DNA from: Collinsella aerofaciens
Lineage (GTDB): Bacteria; Actinomycetota; Coriobacteriia; Coriobacteriales; Coriobacteriaceae
NCBI RefSeq assembly: GCF_015670745.1
Contig: NZ_JADPCH010000005.1
Location: forward strand, 54,671-100,832
Reading direction: 5' to 3'
DNA length: 46,162 nt
Shown piece after piece: positions 16,443-23,144 of the stretch. The first letter of the stretch is position 1; each line of letters opens with the position of its first letter. The notes below the pieces were generated by a model. It made no database searches, had not been told where the DNA came from, and saw only the letters and a list, made by a program, of their open reading frames with translations. The position numbers and the translations under genes are program-made.

Positions 16443-17363
16443 CTATGCTTTCGTGTTGGCGCGCGACAGGTCGCGGTGGGAAATGCTCACGTGATATTGG
16501 GCGCCTTCCAAATAACGTGCCGTGGCCTCGGCGATGGCAACACTGCGGTGTTGACCGCCCGTGCAACCGATGGCGATAGAAAGCTGTGGCTTGCCCTCCG
16601 CGATATAGCCGGGCATGACCGTATCGAGCAGCTGCGTCCAGGCCTTCCAGAACTCCTGGGTCTTGGGATGGTCCAGAACAAAGTCGGAGACTTTCTTATC
16701 GAGACCGGTCATGGTGCGCATCTCGGGATCGTAGAACGGATTGGGCAGGAAACGGACGTCGATCATAATGTCCGCTTCAACGGGCATGCCGTGCTTAAAG
16801 CCAAACGAGAACACGTGGACGTCCATGAGCTGCTGGTCGGACAACTCGGAGAACGCCATGCGCAATTTGTTGCGCAGAGCAGAGGTGCGCAGGCGGCTCG
16901 TGTCGATGATCATATCGGCTCGATCGCGAACGCCCTGCAGCTGCAGTCGCTCGCGCTGAATCGCATCGGCCGTAGTCTCCCCCGGCTTGGCAATGGGATG
17001 GCGGCGGCGGTTTTCGCTATAACGACGGATCAGCACTTCGTCAGAGGCCTCGAGAAACACGATGTCGCAGCTCATCTCACGCTCCTCGAGTGCGGCAACG
17101 GCATCGAGCAGCTCATCGAACAAGCCCTGGCTGCGCAGGTCACAGGTGACGGCAAGATGCCTGCCCACGCCTGTATTGATGCCGACGAGTTCGGCAAGCT
17201 GGGCGATCAGACGCGGAGGCAGGTTATCGATGCAAAAGTAGCCCATGTCCTCAAACACATGCATGGCTTGCGTTCGGCCCGAGCCGGACATTCCGGTGAT
17301 GATAACGATATCGGGGATACGCTCCGAGCGCTCCGCCGCATCCATGGCATCTCCCTTTTGCAT
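16443..17363 (-). CDS. rapZ: RapZ/YvcJ family nucleotide-binding protein
   Basis: A 306-residue P-loop protein. Walker A at about 19-26 is GMSGSGRT, with Arg in place of the usual Lys, as I recall from other actinobacterial homologues. The C-terminal domain has DVRFLPNPFY and GCTGGQHRSVAIAE, the RapZ hallmark. In Escherichia coli RapZ is an RNase adapter controlling GlmS; in Gram-positives the role is less clear (competence and cell-wall links). Two starts are possible: ATG at 17363 with AGGAGG, or ATG at 17345 with GGGAG; I prefer the first. It leads whiA. Confidence 0.95.
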   Translation of the reverse strand: MQKGDAMDAAERSERIPDIVIITGMSGSGRTQAMHVFEDMGYFCIDNLPPRLIAQLAELVGINTGVGRHLAVTCDLRSQGLFDELLDAVAALEEREMSCDIVFLEASDEVLIRRYSENRRRHPIAKPGETTADAIQRERLQLQGVRDRADMIIDTSRLRTSALRNKLRMAFSELSDQQLMDVHVFSFGFKHGMPVEADIMIDVRFLPNPFYDPEMRTMTGLDKKVSDFVLDHPKTQEFWKAWTQLLDTVMPGYIAEGKPQLSIAIGCTGGQHRSVAIAEATARYLEGAQYHVSISHRDLSRANTKA

Positions 17364-17373
17364 GTGTGCCTCC

Positions 17374-17410
17374 TAAAATAAGCGCGGGACCCGGCCAGCG
17401 GATCCCGCGC
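17374..17410 (-). terminator. Terminator of the sialic acid operon
   Basis: Arms GCGCGGGA (17382-17389 and complement 17403-17410) form a stem. TATTTTA follows on the minus strand. It lies about 50 bases after nanE and just before rapZ, separating the two units. Confidence 0.75.
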
Positions 17411-17461
17411 GATCAATTGCCTTTATTGAGTATACCGCCCCAAGCGGATACAAGGCCCGTC

Positions 17462-18148
17462 TTACGCCTCAAGCGCAGCCTTGAACCAACTTGTAATACT
17501 CGTGGGGTGCGTGATAGCGGTGCCGACGACAACGGCCCACGCGCCGGCGTCGATTGCAGCGCGAGCCTCCTCGGGCGTATGCACGCGACCCTCGCAAATG
17601 ATGGGAAGGCCGGGAAATTCCTCGGTCGCCTGACGCAGGAGCGGCAGGTCGGGGCCATCGGCCATGGTGCAGTCGATGGCGGCGACACCGTGAGAGAGTG
17701 TGGTGGATACCAGGTCGAAGCCCATATCAACCGCACGGCGAATGTCCTCGATGGTGGCACAATCCGCCATCAGGAGCACACCCTCCTCGTGCAGCGGGCG
17801 GAAGGTATCCTCGACCGACTTGCCATCGGGACGCGGACGATCGGTGGCGTCGATCGCCACGATATCGGCACCCGCAGCAACGCAGGCACGAGCGTGACGC
17901 AGCGTCGGCGTGATGTAAACGCCCTCGTGCCCGTCCTTCCACAGACCGATGACGGGAACCTCACAGCGACCCTTAATGGCGGCAATGTCGGCAAGGCCCT
18001 GGCAGCGAATGGCGGCGGCGCCGCCAAGCTCGCAAGCGCGAGACATTTGAGCCATGGTCTCGGGCGTACGAAGCGGCTCGCCCATATACGCCTGAACGCT
18101 CACGACGAGCTTGCCCTTCAGGGACTGGATCAAAGGATCAACGGTCAT
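17462..18148 (-). CDS. nanE: N-acetylmannosamine-6-phosphate 2-epimerase
   Basis: A 228-residue TIM-barrel protein of the NanE family converting ManNAc-6-P to GlcNAc-6-P in sialic acid breakdown. Motifs include VSVQAYMGEPLR, AIRCQG, PVIGLWKDG, VAIDATDRPRPDG, MADCAT and ICEGRVHTPEEA. I choose the ATG at 18148; the frame is open to a GTG at 18187, but that start would add 13 residues and falls within a hairpin arm. It is the last gene of the operon. The following enzymes NagA and NagB are not in the window. Confidence 0.94.
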   Translation of the reverse strand: MTVDPLIQSLKGKLVVSVQAYMGEPLRTPETMAQMSRACELGGAAAIRCQGLADIAAIKGRCEVPVIGLWKDGHEGVYITPTLRHARACVAAGADIVAIDATDRPRPDGKSVEDTFRPLHEEGVLLMADCATIEDIRRAVDMGFDLVSTTLSHGVAAIDCTMADGPDLPLLRQATEEFPGLPIICEGRVHTPEEARAAIDAGAWAVVVGTAITHPTSITSWFKAALEA

Positions 18149-18173
18149 GTTCGACTCAACCTTTCTCAAAACA

Positions 18174-18271
18174 GCCTTCTGAGACACCGCACCTTGACGT
18201 TCAAACCGTCGCTCGCGTACCGAAGTACGCTTCGCTCCTCTTTCACGTCAATCTGCGGCACCTCAGAAGGC
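18174..18271 (-). repeat. Long hairpin between nanK and nanE
   Basis: GCCTTCTGAG (18174-18183) pairs with CTCAGAAGGC (18262-18271), and TTGACGT (18194-18200) with ACGTCAA (18245-18251). Within the loop GCGTAC-CGAA-GTACGC (18215-18230) forms a second stem, which in the minus-strand RNA has the very stable C(UUCG)G loop. There is no T-tract, so this is probably an RNA-stability or translation element. Confidence 0.7.
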
Positions 18272-18288
18272 GCACTTGGTAGTTATGT

Positions 18289-19254
18289 TTACTTCAACGA
18301 TGCAAGAAGGTGTTCGGCGGCACCGATGAGCGGCGCGTCGCCCTCCAGAGAGCCGATGAGAATCGGCGTGTCCTGAAGCGGGTCGAGCGCCTGGCTGGCA
18401 TAGCCCTCGTGCACCGAGTCCTTCCACGTCTGTGAACGCCAATCGGGACCTTGGTGAATCACGCCGCCCGAAAGCACGATGACCTCAGGGTCCAGGATGT
18501 TAGCGAGCGAGCCCAGGCTGGCGCCCAGCGCAAAGCCGGCGTCATGAATGACCTCGGTCGCCTTTGCGTCGCCTGCGCGGCACAGGTCGTTCACGTCACG
18601 GCCGACCGAAGGACGGCTGGGGTCGACGCGGCCAAAACGCTCATCGTACATGCGCCCGATTGATGTTCCGGAAGCAACCGACTCCAGATGGCCGGAACGC
18701 CCGCAGGCGCAGGGAATGCCGGCGGCAGCCGAGCACTCGATGTGGCCCATATGGCCGGCAGCACCATGGAAGCCCTGCATCACGCGGCCGTTCTCGACAT
18801 ATGCGCCGCCGATGCCCGTACCGATGCCCAAACACAAGACGGAGAACTTGCCCTTGCCGACGCCCCAGTGGGCCTCGCCCAGAGCATGAGCCTGCACGTC
18901 GCCTACAACGGCAACGGGAAGGCCGAGGTCCTCGCGCAGACGCGGCCCCAACTGAACGCCGGACCAGCCGGGCATAATCTCATTGGCATACGCGATGGCG
19001 CCCGTCTTGGGGTCGACGACACCGGCAGCGCCGATGCCAACTCCGAGGACCTCGACATCGGGATTTGCCTCAAGAGCTGCCTTGATAGACGCCTCGATGC
19101 GCTGGAAGACCGCTTCGCCACCCTCCTGGGCCTCGGTGGGAACCTCAGCCTCAAAAACGGGATGGGGCACACCGCCGTCAGCCGGGTACTCCATGATGGC
19201 AGTCGCGATCTTAGTTCCGCCGATATCGACAGAGCAGACGTACTTGTTCTCCAT
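18289..19254 (-). CDS. nanK: ROK-family sugar kinase, probable N-acetylmannosamine kinase
   Basis: A 321-residue ROK kinase. The ATP-binding DIGGTK is at residues 10-15, GIGTGIGGAYV lies mid-protein, and the ROK zinc motif is seen as HIEC plus CACGRSGHLE. The family phosphorylates glucose, ManNAc and related sugars; the position between a lyase and nanE points to ManNAc to ManNAc-6-P. The start is the ATG at 19254, with AAGGAG six bases upstream. Substrate assignment depends on context, since sequence alone does not separate NanK from glucokinase. Confidence 0.85.
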   Translation of the reverse strand: MENKYVCSVDIGGTKIATAIMEYPADGGVPHPVFEAEVPTEAQEGGEAVFQRIEASIKAALEANPDVEVLGVGIGAAGVVDPKTGAIAYANEIMPGWSGVQLGPRLREDLGLPVAVVGDVQAHALGEAHWGVGKGKFSVLCLGIGTGIGGAYVENGRVMQGFHGAAGHMGHIECSAAAGIPCACGRSGHLESVASGTSIGRMYDERFGRVDPSRPSVGRDVNDLCRAGDAKATEVIHDAGFALGASLGSLANILDPEVIVLSGGVIHQGPDWRSQTWKDSVHEGYASQALDPLQDTPILIGSLEGDAPLIGAAEHLLASLK

Positions 19255-19326
19255 GTCGTTCTCCTTCGGAGACAAAACAACTACAGGAAATGCGCCGTCA
19301 GGCTAGCCGTCACAGCGCGGTAAAGG

Positions 19327-19422
19327 TTTTCCAGGTGCCCGAGATCGCCGAGAAACCGTGCGGCCATTGGCCTAATGGGTCATGGCCGCACGGTTGAACG
19401 GCGAGGTCGGGTGCCTGGGAAA
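19327..19422 (-). repeat. Long hairpin between nanA and nanK
   Basis: About 96 bases of imperfect inverted repeat with a perfect 13-base core, ACCGTGCGGCCAT (19355-19367) pairing with 19382-19394. Further paired blocks extend outwards (TCGCCG/CGGCGA, CCCGA/TCGGG, CC/GG). It begins a few bases after the nanA stop and ends before the nanK ribosome site. There is no T-run. Confidence 0.75.
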
Positions 19423-19425
19423 GCT

Positions 19426-20346
19426 TTAAAGGAGACCGTTGTCCTGGAGGACCTTGCGAATCGCCTCGACGTTCTCACCGGTCATGGCCTTCACCGGGCG
19501 CGGCATGGTCGGGCTGTCGAAGATGCCCATGAGGTTCATAGCGGTCTTGAAGGCGCCGACGCCACCGGCATAGCCCTGGACGCCCGAGGTGACATCCCAG
19601 ATGTGCGAAATCTCATTGAGGCGATCCTGCTCGGCCTTGACGGTAGCCCAGTCACCAGCCTGAGCGGCCTTCCACTGACGAACGTAGCCCTCGGGCTCAA
19701 CGTTGGCGAGGCCCGGAACGGAACCGTCGGCGCCACCGAGATAGGCACCGTCGACGACGACCTCATGGCCGGTAAGGATGCTCATCGGATGGCCGTTCTT
19801 CTCGTTCTCCTGAATGAGGTAGCGGAACGAGATGTCATCGCCCGAGGAATCCTTGACGCCAGCCAGGACGCCCTCGGCGCCGAGCTTAGCAAGGAGCTTC
19901 CAGGGGAGCTTGGTGTGGACGCACACGGGGATGTCGTAGGCGAAGATGGGCAGGTCGAGTTCCTCGTGAAGGATGCGGAAGTGCTCCTCGACCTCGGTCA
20001 TGCCCTGCAGGGCATAGAACGGGCAGGTGGCGACGAGCGCATCGGCGCCCAGCTCCTGAGCGACCTTGCCGTGCTCGATCATGCGCTCGGTCTCGGTGTC
20101 GATGATGCCGACCAGAACGGGAACGCGGTGGTCGACGATACGGACGGCCTCTGCGACAATCTGGCGACGGCGCTCGTCGGTGGAGAAGACGACCTCGCCC
20201 GAGGAGCCCAGGAAGAACAGGCCATCGACGCCGGCATCGATCATGCGGTTGATGCTGCGCTCAAAGGAGGCAACGTCGAGCTGGTGGTCTTCGGTATCGG
20301 GAACAACGACGGGAGGGATAACGCCGGTGAATTTCTGAGTTGCCAC
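19426..20346 (-). CDS. nanA: N-acetylneuraminate lyase (DHDPS/NAL family)
   Basis: A 306-residue class I aldolase of the DapA/NanA family. From the chosen GTG start (20346, AAGGAG six bases upstream) the binding loop is GSSGE at 47-51, the proton-relay Tyr is Tyr137 (YDIP) and the Schiff-base Lys is Lys165 (VKDSSGD). Tyr137 and Lys165 have the same numbers as in Escherichia coli NanA. In an operon with nanK, nanE and a sialic-acid-type ABC transporter, cleavage of Neu5Ac to ManNAc plus pyruvate is the best assignment. The family also contains dihydrodipicolinate synthases and other aldolases, so specificity remains inferred. Confidence 0.82.
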   Translation of the reverse strand: MATQKFTGVIPPVVVPDTEDHQLDVASFERSINRMIDAGVDGLFFLGSSGEVVFSTDERRRQIVAEAVRIVDHRVPVLVGIIDTETERMIEHGKVAQELGADALVATCPFYALQGMTEVEEHFRILHEELDLPIFAYDIPVCVHTKLPWKLLAKLGAEGVLAGVKDSSGDDISFRYLIQENEKNGHPMSILTGHEVVVDGAYLGGADGSVPGLANVEPEGYVRQWKAAQAGDWATVKAEQDRLNEISHIWDVTSGVQGYAGGVGAFKTAMNLMGIFDSPTMPRPVKAMTGENVEAIRKVLQDNGLL

Positions 20347-20414
20347 AAGAATCTCCTTAGTTGTCTGGCGGGTAGCCCTATGCCGCCCACTCTTGTTGGC
20401 GGTGTCCAGGCCGT

Positions 20415-21266
20415 CTAGGCCAAAGAACACGAATAGAACGTTTGGTTAAAGAAGTCGACGACTTCGTTTTCGAACGCATTGATGCGCTCGTGAGCGTATT
20501 TGGCATAGATGATATGCCTCCGGTCACACTCAAGACCGTTGAATACGGCAAACTGGCCCTTGGGATCACTCACGGTATCCATGAGCGATGTGCCCATGAG
20601 CACCGAGCCACGAACCCGAAGCGACAGCGTCTCGAGACCGCTGGGAAGCGGATTGGCAAGCGCCGTGCAGGCAAGGCCCCGCTCGTCCAGAGCAGAAACC
20701 GCCAGCGCGACACCGCCGCCAAGGCCCTCGCCCCATGCAAAGATGCGGTCGGGATCCATGCCATCAAGGTTGCGCGCAACCTTCGCCAACGCGCAGCCCC
20801 AACGGACACGCTCGACAAAAGCAGGCGAGGTAATCCCCTGCTGCAGATCGCTGGATCCAATAGTCTCATCGTCCAGCGCAAGCACGGCATATCCCATGGC
20901 GGCAAACCGCGTCATGTGATGCCATCCCCGCACGGGTCGGTCGATGTCATGGAACATCAGACACAGCGGAACAAGCTCGGATCTTCGGGCGCAACCAGAG
21001 GGCTCAATCAAACGGCCGTGCACGACATACCCGCCGAGCTCAAAGGAAACCTCGGAGTAGCGCGCGCACGGATTGGCGAAATCAATCGCCGTAGCGGTCA
21101 GCCCGCAAACCTCAAGGTCCGAAGCGGCTGTCTCCAACTCGGAAACATCCGCAGAAGCATCGCCGCGCCAATCCCGGAAATCAGAGAGCCTTGACGAAAC
21201 CGTCCCAGCAATTCCCGCAAGCTCGGGGACAATCAGCTCATCGATATTGCTCTCGCACTTAGACAT
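20415..21266 (-). CDS. Acetylxylan-esterase-like protein lacking the catalytic serine
   Basis: A 283-residue alpha/beta-hydrolase paralogue of the next gene. The two align through the nucleophile elbow: the neighbour has GASQGGG, this protein has GEGLGGG, so the serine is Gly (GGC codon at 20724-20726). The Asp (SLMDTVSDP) and His (YAHERI) of the triad remain. The oxyanion region also differs: FHDIDRP here, FHGYPGA in the neighbour. The frame is intact and overlaps its neighbour by eight bases, so it is expressed. It may be a pseudoenzyme, a binding partner or an enzyme with another mechanism. The start ATG 21266 fits the overlap. Confidence 0.8.
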   Translation of the reverse strand: MSKCESNIDELIVPELAGIAGTVSSRLSDFRDWRGDASADVSELETAASDLEVCGLTATAIDFANPCARYSEVSFELGGYVVHGRLIEPSGCARRSELVPLCLMFHDIDRPVRGWHHMTRFAAMGYAVLALDDETIGSSDLQQGITSPAFVERVRWGCALAKVARNLDGMDPDRIFAWGEGLGGGVALAVSALDERGLACTALANPLPSGLETLSLRVRGSVLMGTSLMDTVSDPKGQFAVFNGLECDRRHIIYAKYAHERINAFENEVVDFFNQTFYSCSLA

Positions 21267-22236
21267 GAGCCTCCCCTCCCTTGCAGAAAAATGGAATGAT
21301 CAGATCGTCAAAATCCTGAATCTCCTCGTGACCGAAGCCTTCAAAGAACTCATGACGCTTTTCACAGGTCAGGTTGTTGTAGACTGCAAACTGCGTCGCC
21401 GGAGGGCAGACGATATCGGCTGTGCCCGTGCCAAACAGCACGGGGCATTTGACCATGGGGGCAAAGTTCTTGGAATCGAAGTACGCCAGCTTGGCATAGG
21501 CTTCGTCGATACGAGTCGAGTCCTCGTCAAACCAGCGAGACCAATAGCGCAGGCCCTCGTAGGCGATGTCGTCGGCATCCAAATCCCAGACCAGGCGGAA
21601 ATCCGACAGGAAGGGATAGAGGATGGCGGCGCGATTGATAAGCTCGCTGTTAAGCGCACAGGTCGCTATACCCAAACCGCCGCCCTGCGACGCGCCGTTC
21701 ACAAACACACGGGCAAGATCGATGCCCTCGAGCTCGCGAACAATACGGCACAGAATGCGAATATCTTGGTGCAAGCGGACATAGTAGAGGTTGGCCGGGT
21801 CGCCGTCGATACCGGCGACGATATGGCCCGCGACCGTTGTGCCCTCAAATCCGCCAATGTCCTCGGAGGGTCCTCCTTGGCCAGGGCAATCGAGAGCAAT
21901 CAGCGCCATACCCATGCCCGCAAACGATGCCTGCTCAAACCAGCTGCGACTCGCACCTGGATATCCATGGAACTGAAGTACCAATGGCACGGGCTCGTCC
22001 GAGACAGGTTTAAGGTACTTGGCGTGCAGGCGAGCGCCACACATGCCGGTATACCAGAGATCGAAAAGCTGGCAGGTCACGGCATCGGTGACCGATGCCG
22101 CCTCGATCGCATAGTCAAGCCCGACGGCGTCAGCCTCGGCCATGCGATCCTTCCAAAAGAGATCGAAATCTGATGGACGGGGCATGGCGCCTCGATATTC
22201 ACCAAATTGATGTTGTAGCTCCTGAGCACTTGACAT
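21259..22236 (-). CDS. Acetylxylan esterase / cephalosporin-C deacetylase family, probable sialate O-acetylesterase
   Basis: A 325-residue AXE1-family hydrolase with an intact triad: Ser in GASQGGG, Asp in GTADIVCPP and His in FGHEEI. The oxyanion loop is FHGYPGASR. No signal peptide is seen, so it acts in the cytoplasm on imported substrates. Members of this family occur in sialic acid operons of other Gram-positives, and removal of O-acetyl groups from sialic acid before the lyase is the most sensible role; cephalosporin or xylan-oligomer deacetylation remain possible. The ATG at 22236 is the likely start but its ribosome site is poor; an upstream TTG at 22251 is less likely. Confidence 0.85.
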   Translation of the reverse strand: MSSAQELQHQFGEYRGAMPRPSDFDLFWKDRMAEADAVGLDYAIEAASVTDAVTCQLFDLWYTGMCGARLHAKYLKPVSDEPVPLVLQFHGYPGASRSWFEQASFAGMGMALIALDCPGQGGPSEDIGGFEGTTVAGHIVAGIDGDPANLYYVRLHQDIRILCRIVRELEGIDLARVFVNGASQGGGLGIATCALNSELINRAAILYPFLSDFRLVWDLDADDIAYEGLRYWSRWFDEDSTRIDEAYAKLAYFDSKNFAPMVKCPVLFGTGTADIVCPPATQFAVYNNLTCEKRHEFFEGFGHEEIQDFDDLIIPFFCKGGEAHV

Positions 22237-22272
22237 GGCTCGTGAACCCAACCTTTCGAAATCGCAACGGAG

Positions 22273-22300
22273 GTGCGCCCGGCAAAGGAACCGGGCGCAC
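22273..22300 (-). repeat. Hairpin between siaI-like ATPase and esterase genes
   Basis: Perfect 10-base arms GTGCGCCCGG and CCGGGCGCAC around an 8-base loop, in the 80-base gap between the ATPase and esterase genes. No T-run follows on the minus strand, so it may be an intercistronic stability element. Confidence 0.6.
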
Positions 22301-22316
22301 GGGAGGGAAAGCGAAG

Positions 22317-23144
22317 TTACTCGCCGAGCTTGGGATGCAGCAGCGACGGCGCAGCGCCAAGCAGCATCTTGGTGTAGGGGTCTTGAGGATGCTGGAAGAC
22401 CTGCTTGGCCTCGCCCTGCTCAACGATCTTGCCGCCATTCATGACGATAATGTCGTCGGAGATGTAGCGGACCGTCTGGATGTCATGGCTGATAAATACC
22501 ATGGCCAGGCCGAGCTCCTTCTTAAGGTCGGTCAGCAGGTTTAGAATCTGCGCGCGGACCGAAACGTCCAGCGCCGAGGTGGGCTCGTCGGCGATGATGG
22601 CATCGGGGTTCAGCGACAGGGCACGCGCAATAGCCACGCGCTGGCGCTGACCGCCAGAAAGCTGGCCGGGAAGAACCTCGGCGGCGGAGGAGGGCAGACC
22701 GGTGAGCTCCAAGAGCTCCTTGACGCGCTTCTCCTGCTCGGCCTCGGTACCCAGGTTGTGGACGCGCATGGGGTCGAGCAGTTGCTCGCGAACGACCATG
22801 CGGGGGTTGAGCGCCGTGGCCGGGTTCTGGAACACGACCGAGATGACGCGACCCATGTGGCGACGGTCCTCGGCGGTACGCTTGGTGACGTCCTTGCCCT
22901 TAAAGTAGACCTTGCCGCTCGTGGGGGCCTGCAGGCCGCACATGACGTTAGCCGTGGTGGACTTTCCGCAACCGGACTCGCCGACGATGCCGATGGTCTG
23001 TCCGGGCATGAGCTTAATCGTTACACCCTGGACGGCGTGAACCAGGTTGGGGTGCAGAATCGAGCCGGTACGGGTCCTAAAGGTGACGTGGACGTCATCA
23101 AGGAAGATGATCGGCTCGACGCCGTTGACTGCGGTCTCGCTCAT
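22317..23144 (-). CDS. ABC transporter ATP-binding protein, sialic-acid (SiaI-like)
   Basis: A 275-residue ABC ATPase of the OppF/DppF type. Walker A GESGCGKST lies at about 55-63, the signature LSGGQRQRV follows mid-protein and Walker B is IIADEP. It ends soon after QDPYTKMLLGAAPS and lacks the Cys-rich C-terminal domain seen in OppF of this window. It begins one base after the fused permease-ATPase and together with it makes the two nucleotide-binding domains. The arrangement matches SiaEFGI of Corynebacterium glutamicum and related SatABCD/NanBCDF systems, as I recall them. Confidence 0.88.
   Translation of the reverse strand: MSETAVNGVEPIIFLDDVHVTFRTRTGSILHPNLVHAVQGVTIKLMPGQTIGIVGESGCGKSTTANVMCGLQAPTSGKVYFKGKDVTKRTAEDRRHMGRVISVVFQNPATALNPRMVVREQLLDPMRVHNLGTEAEQEKRVKELLELTGLPSSAAEVLPGQLSGGQRQRVAIARALSLNPDAIIADEPTSALDVSVRAQILNLLTDLKKELGLAMVFISHDIQTVRYISDDIIVMNGGKIVEQGEAKQVFQHPQDPYTKMLLGAAPSLLHPKLGE

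Noticed and set aside
20415-21266. The serine-less esterase as a decayed pseudogene
   Set aside because: The frame is complete, has a normal overlap with its neighbour and keeps Asp, His and the overall fold pattern; decay is not indicated.
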